Shown piece by piece: positions 25,282 to 32,777 of a DNA stretch of 34,042 nt. The stretch covers positions 1,907,425 to 1,941,466 of the forward strand of contig CP070821.1 of the NCBI GenBank assembly GCA_020344335.1. The letters are read 5' to 3'. This DNA is from Gammaproteobacteria bacterium (GTDB taxonomy: Bacteria; Pseudomonadota; Gammaproteobacteria; UBA9214). The position numbers were made by a program, and so were the translations under genes. A model generated the notes under the pieces. That model searched no databases and was not told the DNA's origin. It saw only the letters and a list, made by a program, of their open reading frames with translations. Each line of letters begins with the position of its first letter. Within the stretch, counting starts at the first letter, position 1.

Positions 25282-26706
25282 ATGAAGCTCTACCCGGTAA
25301 TCCTTTCAGGCGGATCTGGATCGCGTCTCTGGCCCTTATCCAGGGAGCATTACCCGAAGCCGTTACTGCCCCTGACATCCGACCGGACCCTGTTGCAGGA
25401 AACCGCCCTGCGGCTGGAAGGGTTGCCTGACCTTGGTGATGCCATCTACGTCTGCAACGAGGAGCACCGTTTTCTGGTTGCCGAGCAGGTTACACAACTT
25501 GGCAAGACTCCAGCAGCCATTATCCTGGAGCCGGAAGGCCGGAACACGGCACCGGCACTGACACTTGCGGCCCTGTACCTCGAAAGCCGCGCACCGGATT
25601 CCATGATGATCGTCATGCCGGCCGATCATGTCATCACGGATCGGCCGGAATTCGTCAAGGCGGTCGGCAGGGGGATCAGTCCGGCCGGGGAGGGCTCGCT
25701 GGTAACATTCGGCGTGGTACCGGACGCACCGGAAACCGGCTATGGATATATAAAACGTGATGGTGCAATCAAGGGTAGTGAGGCATTCCAGGTGGCCCGC
25801 TTTATCGAAAAGCCGGACGTGGCAACCGCAGAACAATATATAAAGGAAGGCGATTACTACTGGAACAGCGGTATTTTCCTGATGCGTACCAGTCGCTGGC
25901 TCGAGGAAATCGCCGCGCATCGACCTGAGATCCTTGAGTGCTGCCGCAGCTGTGTCGATGGCGGTGCCGAAGACAGTGATTTCTTCAGGGTCAGTCGTGA
26001 AATATTCATGAGCTGTCCCTCGGACTCCATCGATTACGCGGTAATGGAAAAAACCCGGCAGGCTGTCGTGGTGCCGTTTGCTGCCGGCTGGTCTGACGTG
26101 GGTGCCTGGTCATCGCTGTGGAATGTCTGCCCCCGTGATGAAGCCGGGAATGTCGTCCAGGGTGACGTGATCGCCAGTGACACGCACAATGCCTTGCTCT
26201 TCGCCCAGCACCGCTGCCTTGCCGCTGTGGGAATAGATGATGTCGTCGTGGTGGAGACAGCCGATGCCGTGCTGGTTGCAAGCAAGGACAGGGCGCAGGA
26301 TGTCAAGGATATCGTCAGCAAGCTGAAGGAATCTGACCGGCACGAGTTCAAGGCCCACCGCCGGGTGTACCGTCCCTGGGGCTCATTTGAAGGAGTTGAT
26401 GCCGGTTCGCGCTTCCAGGTGAAGCGGCTGACGGTAAAACCGGGGGCGCAACTTTCACTGCAGATGCATCACCACCGCGCCGAGCACTGGGTCGTCGTGA
26501 AGGGCACGGCACGGGTGACCTGTGGCGATAATGTATTCGAGCTGCACGAGAACGAGTCGACCTATATACCGATTGGCGAGAAGCACCGACTCGAAAACCC
26601 CGGCAATATCGAGCTGGAAGTCATCGAGATCCAGTCAGGCAGTTACCTGGGTGAAGATGACATCGTGCGTTTCGAGGATGTGTATGATCGGGTACAGGAA
26701 AATTAG
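25282..26706 (+). CDS. manC: mannose-1-phosphate guanylyltransferase / mannose-6-phosphate isomerase
   Basis: A 474-residue bifunctional protein of the ManC/AlgA type. The N-terminal nucleotidyltransferase domain (about 1-290) starts MKLYPVILSGGSGSRLWPLS, with PKPLLPL next, MPADHVI in the centre, FIEKP at about 175 and GWSDVGAWSSLW at about 273. The C-terminal cupin domain (about 355-470) has VYRPWGSFEGVDAGSRFQVK and QMHHHRAEHWVVVKGTA with its metal-binding histidines, the type II phosphomannose isomerase. It makes GDP-mannose for surface polysaccharide. Length agrees with the family (about 470-480). galU follows after 16 bases and is likely in the same operon. Confidence 0.97.
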   Translation: MKLYPVILSGGSGSRLWPLSREHYPKPLLPLTSDRTLLQETALRLEGLPDLGDAIYVCNEEHRFLVAEQVTQLGKTPAAIILEPEGRNTAPALTLAALYLESRAPDSMMIVMPADHVITDRPEFVKAVGRGISPAGEGSLVTFGVVPDAPETGYGYIKRDGAIKGSEAFQVARFIEKPDVATAEQYIKEGDYYWNSGIFLMRTSRWLEEIAAHRPEILECCRSCVDGGAEDSDFFRVSREIFMSCPSDSIDYAVMEKTRQAVVVPFAAGWSDVGAWSSLWNVCPRDEAGNVVQGDVIASDTHNALLFAQHRCLAAVGIDDVVVVETADAVLVASKDRAQDVKDIVSKLKESDRHEFKAHRRVYRPWGSFEGVDAGSRFQVKRLTVKPGAQLSLQMHHHRAEHWVVVKGTARVTCGDNVFELHENESTYIPIGEKHRLENPGNIELEVIEIQSGSYLGEDDIVRFEDVYDRVQEN

Positions 26707-26722
26707 GATCAGGAACTGAATC

Positions 26723-27628
26723 ATGAGGAAAGCCATCAATAAAGCTGTGTTTCCCGTCGCCGGCATGGGTACGCGATTTCTTCCGGCAACCAAGGCAAAT
26801 CCAAAGGAAATGCTGCCGATCGTAGACAAGCCGCTGATCCAGTATGCCGCCGAAGAGGCGGTACGCGCGGGCATCAAGGAACTGATCTTTGTGACCAGCA
26901 GCAGCAAGCGGGCCATCGAGGACCATTTCGACAAAAACTACGAGCTGGAAACGGAACTCGAGAAGAAAGGCAAGCATGAGCTGCTCAGGATCGTTCAGGA
27001 AGTGGTACCCCCGGATGTGACCTGTGTGTATGTCCGGCAACCGGAGGCCCTGGGCCTGGGGCACGCAGTATTGTGTGCAGGGCCCGTTGTCGGCGATGAT
27101 CCCTTTGCAGTGATACTCGCAGACGATCTCATTAACTGCAATGGTAATCACGTACTGGGACAGATGATTTCGGTCTTCAACGATCGTGGTTGCAGCATTC
27201 TTGGTGTCGAGGAGGTGCCGCCGGAAGATACCGACAAATACGGCATAGTCGATCCGGAAGAGTCCCATGGACGGATTACCCATGTCAGGAATATCGTGGA
27301 GAAACCGGCACCTGCTGATGCCCGTTCCAACCTCGCCGTGGTCGGACGCTACATCCTTACACCGGCGATCTTCGCTCATCTCGAGAACATCCCGCGGGGT
27401 GCCGGCGGTGAGATCCAGCTGACCGATGCCATCGAGCGTTTGCTGCAGGATGAACAGGTGCTGGCGTATCGCTTTGAAGGCAAACGCTATGACTGCGGCA
27501 ACAAGCTGGGCTACCTCCAGGCCACCGTTGAACTCGCCCTGGAGCACCCGGAGCTGCGCGAAGCGTTTCTGGAATATCTGGAAACCGAGTTCGGCAGTGC
27601 GAAGAAGCTGCGTGCCATCAACGACTGA
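26723..27628 (+). CDS. galU: UTP-glucose-1-phosphate uridylyltransferase
   Basis: A 301-residue GalU, almost the E. coli length (302). The nucleotide-binding signature [20 protein letters not shown] starts at about residue 8, followed by [28 protein letters not shown] at about 135, VEKPAP at about 192 and [15 protein letters not shown] at about 252 are the other conserved blocks. It makes UDP-glucose for glycans and lipopolysaccharide. It is 16 bases after manC, so the pair supplies two activated sugars. The 3' fragment of tRNA-Asn begins 30 bases past its stop, meaning the presumed element was inserted immediately beside it. Confidence 0.98.
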   Translation: MRKAINKAVFPVAGMGTRFLPATKANPKEMLPIVDKPLIQYAAEEAVRAGIKELIFVTSSSKRAIEDHFDKNYELETELEKKGKHELLRIVQEVVPPDVTCVYVRQPEALGLGHAVLCAGPVVGDDPFAVILADDLINCNGNHVLGQMISVFNDRGCSILGVEEVPPEDTDKYGIVDPEESHGRITHVRNIVEKPAPADARSNLAVVGRYILTPAIFAHLENIPRGAGGEIQLTDAIERLLQDEQVLAYRFEGKRYDCGNKLGYLQATVELALEHPELREAFLEYLETEFGSAKKLRAIND

Positions 27629-27658
27629 CGCTGAACGCCATTCTATATGAAGTGAGAG

Positions 27659-27703
27659 TGGCTCCCCGGGACGGGCTCGAACCGCCGACCTAGTGATTAA
27701 CAG
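27659..27703 (-). pseudogene. 3' fragment of tRNA-Asn(GUU), probable attachment site
   Basis: Read on the minus strand, the sequence starts in the anticodon loop (CTGTTAA, anticodon GTT), and continues with the 3' anticodon stem TCACT, variable loop AGGTC, T-arm GGCGG-TTCGAGC-CCGTC and acceptor strand CCGGGGA-G-CCA. The 5' half is missing: the bases before CTGTTAA (TGCTA) cannot pair with TCACT and no D-arm or TCCCCGG acceptor strand is present. Truncation exactly at the anticodon loop is typical of the displaced half of a tRNA used as attB by a tyrosine recombinase. An intact copy would be expected further right, outside the window. Confidence 0.82.
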
Positions 27704-27736
27704 TAGCAGCGACACTCTGAATTGTGCCCAGAAAGC

Positions 27737-27994
27737 TTAAGAATCGGAAACGCTTTTCTGGCGGCCCTTGTGTTTGCTCTCCTCGACTGAAACAATCCCG
27801 AACCCTCCCGAGCATTCGGCTTCAGAATGTGCGCATTTTTTACTGCGTTTTCGAATGAGCTCAACGAGTTGCACCTTGTGGGCGACCGAGATTCCAGCGA
27901 ACCGACGACACAGCCGCCGCGTGGGGGAGGCGGGTCGCCGGAGGGCCGGAGCAACCTCGCGCCGGGTACGGTGCAGAGCGGGGCATGCGCAAAT
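27737..27994 (-). other. open frame without start, possible gene remnant
   Basis: A minus-strand frame free of stops for 85 codons, between TAA codons at 27995 and 27737, reads in its second half like a protein (HKVQLVELIRKRSKKC and VEESKHKGRQKSVSDS), including a Lys/Arg-rich C-terminus. There is no ATG; a GTG at about the middle would give only some 48 residues. It lies just inside the tRNA-Asn scar. It could be the tail of a decayed element gene or chance. The rest of 27629-28288 shows no other gene; 28010-28250 is AT-rich. Confidence 0.3.
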
Positions 27995-28288
27995 TTAAAT
28001 CAATCCAGCAAGCGCTACGATTTCTGAATGTGAACGCGGCTATTTACAATCTATTCAATCTGGGATGTCATTTGGTTTATGCGAAGTGCTATCGATTACC
28101 TCGATTGCCTGCATTTGCAACCTGGAGATATACGCAGATTTGAAATGACACTTTCGATAGGAATGTTCTGAGATCGAGTCGTTTTAACCACGCAGTACCC
28201 TTTTTCTAATATGGACTTTCGAGAGGCAGGTAACTATCCTGAGTGATATCGCTGGCGAGTTGCCCAGGCAACAGGAAAGACCAGAAGA

Positions 28289-28561
28289 ATGGGGCCAACC
28301 GAAGTCCACATTTCAGGCATGGTCGTGCTGACCCGCCCCGAAAGCCTGCAGGCCGTGAAGGAAGACATTGAACGCCTCCCGGGCGTCGAAGTTCATGGCG
28401 AGTCCGAAACTGGCAAGCTCGTGGTCGTGCTGGAGTCGGATCGACAGACCTACATCACCGATACCATTGAAACAATTAGAAATTTCGAACATGTGCTAAG
28501 CGCAGCGCTTGTTTATCACCAGATCGAGCCGTTAGATTCCCAGGAAACCGACCTATTATGA
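28289..28561 (+). CDS. napD: NapD, chaperone for periplasmic nitrate reductase maturation
   Basis: A 90-residue protein matching NapD in length and layout: [20 protein letters not shown] at residues 6-25, [20 protein letters not shown] in the middle and [15 protein letters not shown] near the end (ferredoxin-like fold). NapD binds the twin-arginine signal of NapA in the cytoplasm and delays export until the molybdenum cofactor is loaded. AGGAAA at 28273-28278 is a ribosome site with a 10-base spacer before the ATG. Its stop overlaps the napA start (ATGA at 28558-28561), so the two are translationally coupled. It is the first gene of the nap operon. Confidence 0.92.
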   Translation: MGPTEVHISGMVVLTRPESLQAVKEDIERLPGVEVHGESETGKLVVVLESDRQTYITDTIETIRNFEHVLSAALVYHQIEPLDSQETDLL

Positions 28562-31044
28562 AACTGTCCAGACGCGCGTCCATCAAGGCAAATGCCGCGG
28601 CCGCGGCCGCCGCAGTTGCCGGCATCAGCTTGCCGGTGACGGCTACCAACCTGATAGTCGATCAGCAAAAGACCAAAATCTCCTGGGATAAGGCGCCCTG
28701 CCGATTCTGTGGCACCGGTTGTTCGGTGCTGGTGGGAACCCAGGCCGGTCGCGTGGTCGCAACCCAGGGCGATCCCGAGGCACCGGTCAATCGTGGGCTG
28801 AACTGCATCAAGGGTTATTTCCTCTCCAAGGTCATGTATGGCAGCGATCGCCTGCAATCCCCGATGCTACGCATGAAGGGTGGGCAGTACGACAAGAACG
28901 GCGATTTCGAGCCGGTCTCTTGGGACAAAGCCTTCGACATCATGGCGGAGAAGTGGAAAGCGGCCCTGAAAAAGCGTGGCCCCACCAGTGTCGGCATGTT
29001 TGGCTCGGGGCAGTGGACTGTGATGGAAGGCTACGCGGCAGCCAAAATGATGAAGGCCGGTTTCCGGTCGAACAACATCGACCCCAACGCGCGTCATTGC
29101 ATGGCCTCTGCGGTCGTTGGATTCATGCGCAGTTTCGGTATTGATGAACCCATGGGTTGCTACGATGATTTCGAAAGCGCGGACGCCTTCGTGTTGTGGG
29201 GCTCGAACATGGCGGAAATGCACCCTGTCCTGTGGACACGCCTGACCGACCGCCGCCTAAGCCACCCGCACGTCAAGGTGCACGTCATGTCCACCTATTA
29301 TCATCGCTCTTTCGAGCTGGCCGATAATCGCATGATTTTTACCCCGCAGACCGATTTGATCATCGCCAATTTCATCGCCAACTACATCATCCAGAACGAC
29401 GCGGTGAACTGGGACTTCGTCGACAAGCATACCCATTTCAAACGCGCCACTCCCGATATCGGCTATGGCCTGCGCGATGATGACCCACTACAGCAAAAAG
29501 CCGCCAATCCCAATTCCGGCGAAATGCACGCGATGTCCTTTGACGAATACAAGGAGGCAGTTTCCGACTATACCCTGGAACGGGCGATGGAGGCCTCGGG
29601 CGTCTCCGAGGAAAGCCTGCTGACTCTTGCAAAGGCCTATGCCGATCCCGGCACCAGGGTTATGTCGCTGTGGACCATGGGAGTGAATCAGCACACGCGC
29701 GGCGTGTGGATGAATAGCCTGATTTACAATATCCACCTGCTCACCGGCAAGATATCGCAGCCCGGCAATAGTCCTTTCTCGCTGACCGGTCAGCCTTCCG
29801 CTTGCGGCACAGCACGCGAGGTGGGCACTTTCTCGCATCGCCTGCCCGCCGATATGGTCGTTAAAAACAAGGCGCATCGCGACATCGCGGAAAAGATATG
29901 GAAACTTCCAGAGGGCACGATTCCCGCGAAACCGGGTTTCCATGCCGTGTTACAGAACCGCAAGCTCAATGACGGTGAACTCAATGTCTATTGGGTTATG
30001 TGCAACAACAACATCCAGGCCGCGCCCAACCTGATGGAGGAAGGGCTGCCCGGGTATCGCAATTCAGATAATTTCATCGTGACTTCCGATCCCTACCCAA
30101 CAGTGACCTGCCAGGCATCCGACCTTATTTTGCCAACAGCCATGTGGGTCGAGAAAGAAGGTGCCTACGGCAACGCGGAGCGACGCACCCAGACCTGGCA
30201 TCAGCAGGTCTCGCCACCCGGCGAAGCCAAGTCGGACCTGTGGCAAATCATGGAATTTACCAAGCGCTTCAAAATGGAAGAGGTCTGGACCGAGGAATTG
30301 CTGGCCGCCATGCCCGAGTATAAAGGCAAGACACTGTACGAGGTGATGTTCCGCAATGGCCAGGTTGATCGTTTCCCCGAAGCGGAAGCGCCGGAATTGA
30401 ACGACGAGTCCCACGACCATGGATTTTACGTGCAAAAAGGCTTGTTCGAAGAGTATGCCTCCTTCGGTCGCGGTCACGGCCACGACCTCGCGCCTTACGA
30501 TCGCTATCACCAGGAGCGCGGCCTGCGCTGGCCCGTGGTTGATGGCAAGGAAACCCTGTGGCGCTTTCGCGAAGGATCCGATCCCTACGTCAGGAAAGGC
30601 GCGGGTTTTGAGTTTTACGGTCACAAGGATGGCAAGGCCAACATTATTTTCGCGCCCTATGAAGCGGCGCCGGAAGAGCCGGATTCGGAATACAATCTGT
30701 GGCTCTGTACCGGTCGGGTGCTCGAACATTGGCATTCCGGTTCCATGACGCAACGCGTGCCCGAGCTTCACCGGGCGGTTCCGGATGCCATGTGCTACAT
30801 CCATCCGAACGACGCCAGTAACCGGGGCCTGCGCCGTGCGGACGAAGTAATTATTCGCTCACGCCGTGGTGAGATACGCTGTCGCATCGAAACCCGGGGG
30901 CGTAACAAGCCGCCCGAGGGCCTGGTGTTCGTGCCCTGGTTTGACGCGCGCATCCTGATTAACAAGGTAACGCTGGATGCAACCGATCCCCTGTCCAAGC
31001 AGACCGATTTCAAGAAATGCGCGATCAAGATTATAAAGGCGTGA
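28558..31044 (+). CDS. napA: periplasmic nitrate reductase catalytic subunit NapA
   Basis: An 828-residue NapA, the same length as in E. coli. A twin-arginine signal is at residues 4-10 (SRRASIK) followed by an alanine-rich stretch. The 4Fe-4S cysteines are C48, C51, C55 and C83, with K85 in CIKGYF linking cluster and cofactor. The molybdenum ligand is C181 in [22 protein letters not shown], the [20 protein letters not shown] block and [12 protein letters not shown] are conserved further on. It holds two MGD cofactors and reduces nitrate to nitrite in the periplasm with electrons from NapB. napB overlaps the stop (TGATG). Confidence 0.98.
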   Translation: MKLSRRASIKANAAAAAAAVAGISLPVTATNLIVDQQKTKISWDKAPCRFCGTGCSVLVGTQAGRVVATQGDPEAPVNRGLNCIKGYFLSKVMYGSDRLQSPMLRMKGGQYDKNGDFEPVSWDKAFDIMAEKWKAALKKRGPTSVGMFGSGQWTVMEGYAAAKMMKAGFRSNNIDPNARHCMASAVVGFMRSFGIDEPMGCYDDFESADAFVLWGSNMAEMHPVLWTRLTDRRLSHPHVKVHVMSTYYHRSFELADNRMIFTPQTDLIIANFIANYIIQNDAVNWDFVDKHTHFKRATPDIGYGLRDDDPLQQKAANPNSGEMHAMSFDEYKEAVSDYTLERAMEASGVSEESLLTLAKAYADPGTRVMSLWTMGVNQHTRGVWMNSLIYNIHLLTGKISQPGNSPFSLTGQPSACGTAREVGTFSHRLPADMVVKNKAHRDIAEKIWKLPEGTIPAKPGFHAVLQNRKLNDGELNVYWVMCNNNIQAAPNLMEEGLPGYRNSDNFIVTSDPYPTVTCQASDLILPTAMWVEKEGAYGNAERRTQTWHQQVSPPGEAKSDLWQIMEFTKRFKMEEVWTEELLAAMPEYKGKTLYEVMFRNGQVDRFPEAEAPELNDESHDHGFYVQKGLFEEYASFGRGHGHDLAPYDRYHQERGLRWPVVDGKETLWRFREGSDPYVRKGAGFEFYGHKDGKANIIFAPYEAAPEEPDSEYNLWLCTGRVLEHWHSGSMTQRVPELHRAVPDAMCYIHPNDASNRGLRRADEVIIRSRRGEIRCRIETRGRNKPPEGLVFVPWFDARILINKVTLDATDPLSKQTDFKKCAIKIIKA

Positions 31045-31556
31045 TGACAATGAACAGCAAGAATAGTGTGAACAGATTCATGGCCGGCCTGCTGATTGTT
31101 GTTGCATGCCTGCTGCTGCCAACGGTACAGGGCCAGCAGGCCGATAGCGGGAGCGGCATGGCCAAGACCGACAACGTGACGAATGGCGGACAGGCTTCGT
31201 TGCGGGGTCTCACCGAGCTCGACGAAACACGTGAGGCCGATTTGTTCAAGCCGGTGCCGCGGGATCGCAGGCCCTACAAAAGCGATTATGTATATCAGCC
31301 GCCACTGATTCCGCACAAGATTCGCGACTATGAATTGTCGGCTAACGCCAACAAGTGCCTGACCTGCCACAGTTTCAAAAATGCGGTGGATTCCGGCGCG
31401 ACAAAGATCAGTGTCACTCACTATGAATCCCGCCAGGGGCAGATACTTTCGGATGTGTCTCCGCGGCGCTACTTCTGCCTGCAGTGCCATGTGGTCCAGA
31501 CCGATACGCGCGAACTGATCAGCAATAACTTTAAACCGGTAGATTCCCTGCAATAG
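31044..31556 (+). CDS. napB: NapB, diheme cytochrome c subunit of nitrate reductase
   Basis: A 170-residue protein from ATG 31044, which overlaps the napA stop; ATG 31050 is an equal alternative. A signal peptide covers about residues 1-30 (FMAGLLIVVACLLLPTVQG). Two c-type heme motifs are CLTCH (105-109) and CLQCH (145-149), with candidate distal histidines H91 and H126. PPLIPHKIRDYE and the final HVVQTDTRELISNNF are NapB-like. NapB passes electrons from NapC to the NapA cluster. Its N-terminal part is somewhat longer than in some family members. Confidence 0.95.
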   Translation: MTMNSKNSVNRFMAGLLIVVACLLLPTVQGQQADSGSGMAKTDNVTNGGQASLRGLTELDETREADLFKPVPRDRRPYKSDYVYQPPLIPHKIRDYELSANANKCLTCHSFKNAVDSGATKISVTHYESRQGQILSDVSPRRYFCLQCHVVQTDTRELISNNFKPVDSLQ

Positions 31557-31579
31557 CAGGTAGACACGGCGCGAACGCA

Positions 31580-32158
31580 ATGAAGCAGCTGTTAATGACG
31601 TTTTGGAGCAGGCTTTCGCGGCCGAGCAAGGCATCCGCGGGGGTATTGCTGGGGCTTGGCTTCGTCGGCGGTATTCTCTTCTGGGGCGCATTTAATACCG
31701 GTATGGAAGCCACCAACACCGAGGCGTTTTGTTCCAGTTGCCATGCGCCCATCGTCGCGGAGATACGCGAAACCATTCACTACTCCAATCGATCGGGGGT
31801 GCGCGCGATCTGCTCCGACTGCCACGTTCCGCACGCCTGGACAGACAAGCTCGTGCGCAAGGTGCAGGCCAGTAAGGAACTGGTTGCCTTTGCCCTCGGA
31901 ACCATCAACACTCCGGAGAAGTTTCGCGCCCGAAGGGGGCACCTGGCCCACCGCGAATGGCAACGCATGAAAAACAACGATTCCCAGGAATGCCGTAACT
32001 GCCATAACTTCGATTTCATGGATTTTTCGGAACAGGGTCGCCGCAGCATTACTCAGCACTCCACGGCGCTGGCCTCCGGCGACAAGACCTGTGTCGACTG
32101 CCACAAGGGGGTCGCCCATCGGTTACCGAATATGAGCGGCGTAGAGGGTTGGCAATAA
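31580..32158 (+). CDS. napC: NapC, tetraheme quinol dehydrogenase
   Basis: A 192-residue NapC/NirT cytochrome. A single N-terminal membrane helix (about 20-40, GVLLGLGFVGGILFWGAFNT) anchors it. Four c-type heme motifs follow: CSSCH (51-55), CSDCH (78-82), CRNCH (138-142) and CVDCH (171-175), ending with KGVAHRLP. It oxidises membrane quinol and reduces NapB. Length is near E. coli NapC (200). No napG or napH for a menaquinol branch is present, so NapC should be the sole quinol entry point. The ribosome site is weak. It is 23 bases from napB and 16 bases from the next small gene. Confidence 0.96.
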   Translation: MKQLLMTFWSRLSRPSKASAGVLLGLGFVGGILFWGAFNTGMEATNTEAFCSSCHAPIVAEIRETIHYSNRSGVRAICSDCHVPHAWTDKLVRKVQASKELVAFALGTINTPEKFRARRGHLAHREWQRMKNNDSQECRNCHNFDFMDFSEQGRRSITQHSTALASGDKTCVDCHKGVAHRLPNMSGVEGWQ

Positions 32159-32174
32159 GCCTGTAACAACAAAT

Positions 32175-32309
32175 ATGAGTACACTCGAGAGCATTTTCTG
32201 GCACGTCCTGGGCTACGCAACCATGCCGTTCATTTTCATCGTCGGCTATATCGGCGTCGCCGCTGCCGCCCTGTGGCTTTTGTCGCTGGGCGTGGACAAG
32301 GATATTTAA
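32175..32309 (+). CDS. 44-residue single-helix membrane protein after napC
   Basis: ATG 32175 to TAA 32307-32309 encodes 44 residues. It begins MSTLESIFWHVLGYATMPF, is hydrophobic from about 11 to 38 and ends in the charged GVDKDI. It sits 16 bases after napC on the same strand. From memory, proteins of similar size, with a start MSTLE-x2-WH-x-LGY-x2-MP, occur downstream of napC in Vibrio and Shewanella and are listed as TIGR02808-type proteins of unknown function; I could not verify this. It is not NapE by obvious motif. A role in holding or tuning the NapC complex is a guess. No clear ribosome site, suggesting translational coupling. Confidence 0.7.
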   Translation: MSTLESIFWHVLGYATMPFIFIVGYIGVAAAALWLLSLGVDKDI

Positions 32310-32777
32310 CCGACCATCCGGGATTGCGCGCCTCCTTTGGGTGAGGTATCCCACCTCTTTGAAGAATTGGCGAATCAGCTGACCAGGATTTCAGTTTTTC
32401 AGAATTTCAGATTTTCACCCGCACAACCGGCACCGGAGGGAGTGGAGGGATGTCGAACGCCTTGAACGGCAGGTTTATGCCCAAACCCGGACTTTTAGGG
32501 TTGGCTAATATAAACCGGTGCTTAACGACAGGAACCGACCCTGAAGAGACATTCGAGCGTGTTTTTGGTACGGCAAAAATCGGGCACAATTCGGACATTA
32601 GAAGCTTAGGGGATGATGGCAAGACGTAGGTTCCTTCGTCACCTTTGGATGGTCCGTTAACGAGTCATGGTAAGGCGTTTATTTTTCTTATACTCAAGGC
32701 GAAGCTGGGGGTGGACGTTGAGCGCATCTGAGACATACCCAGCAGTGCTGCGACCAGATGGCTCAGCGCTGTAGTGC
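32310..32777. other. region between the nap operon and the transporter gene
   Basis: About 470 bases between convergent units. GAGGT (32343-32347) and ACCTC (32353-32357) form a small stem followed by three T residues, a weak candidate nap terminator. A minus-strand frame of 71 codons (32407-32622) ends in PPLPPVPVVRVKI. Its sequence looks familiar as a recurring short hypothetical in other genomes, but I cannot name it and would not call it a gene on this evidence. Nothing else is recognised. Confidence 0.4.

Noticed and set aside
27659-27735. A complete tRNA-Asn gene
   Set aside because: The 5' half (acceptor strand, D-arm, 5' anticodon stem) is absent, so only a fragment can be claimed.
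30064-30804. Minus-strand open frame (246 codons) within napA
   Set aside because: Antisense to a conserved part of napA and not similar to any family I know.
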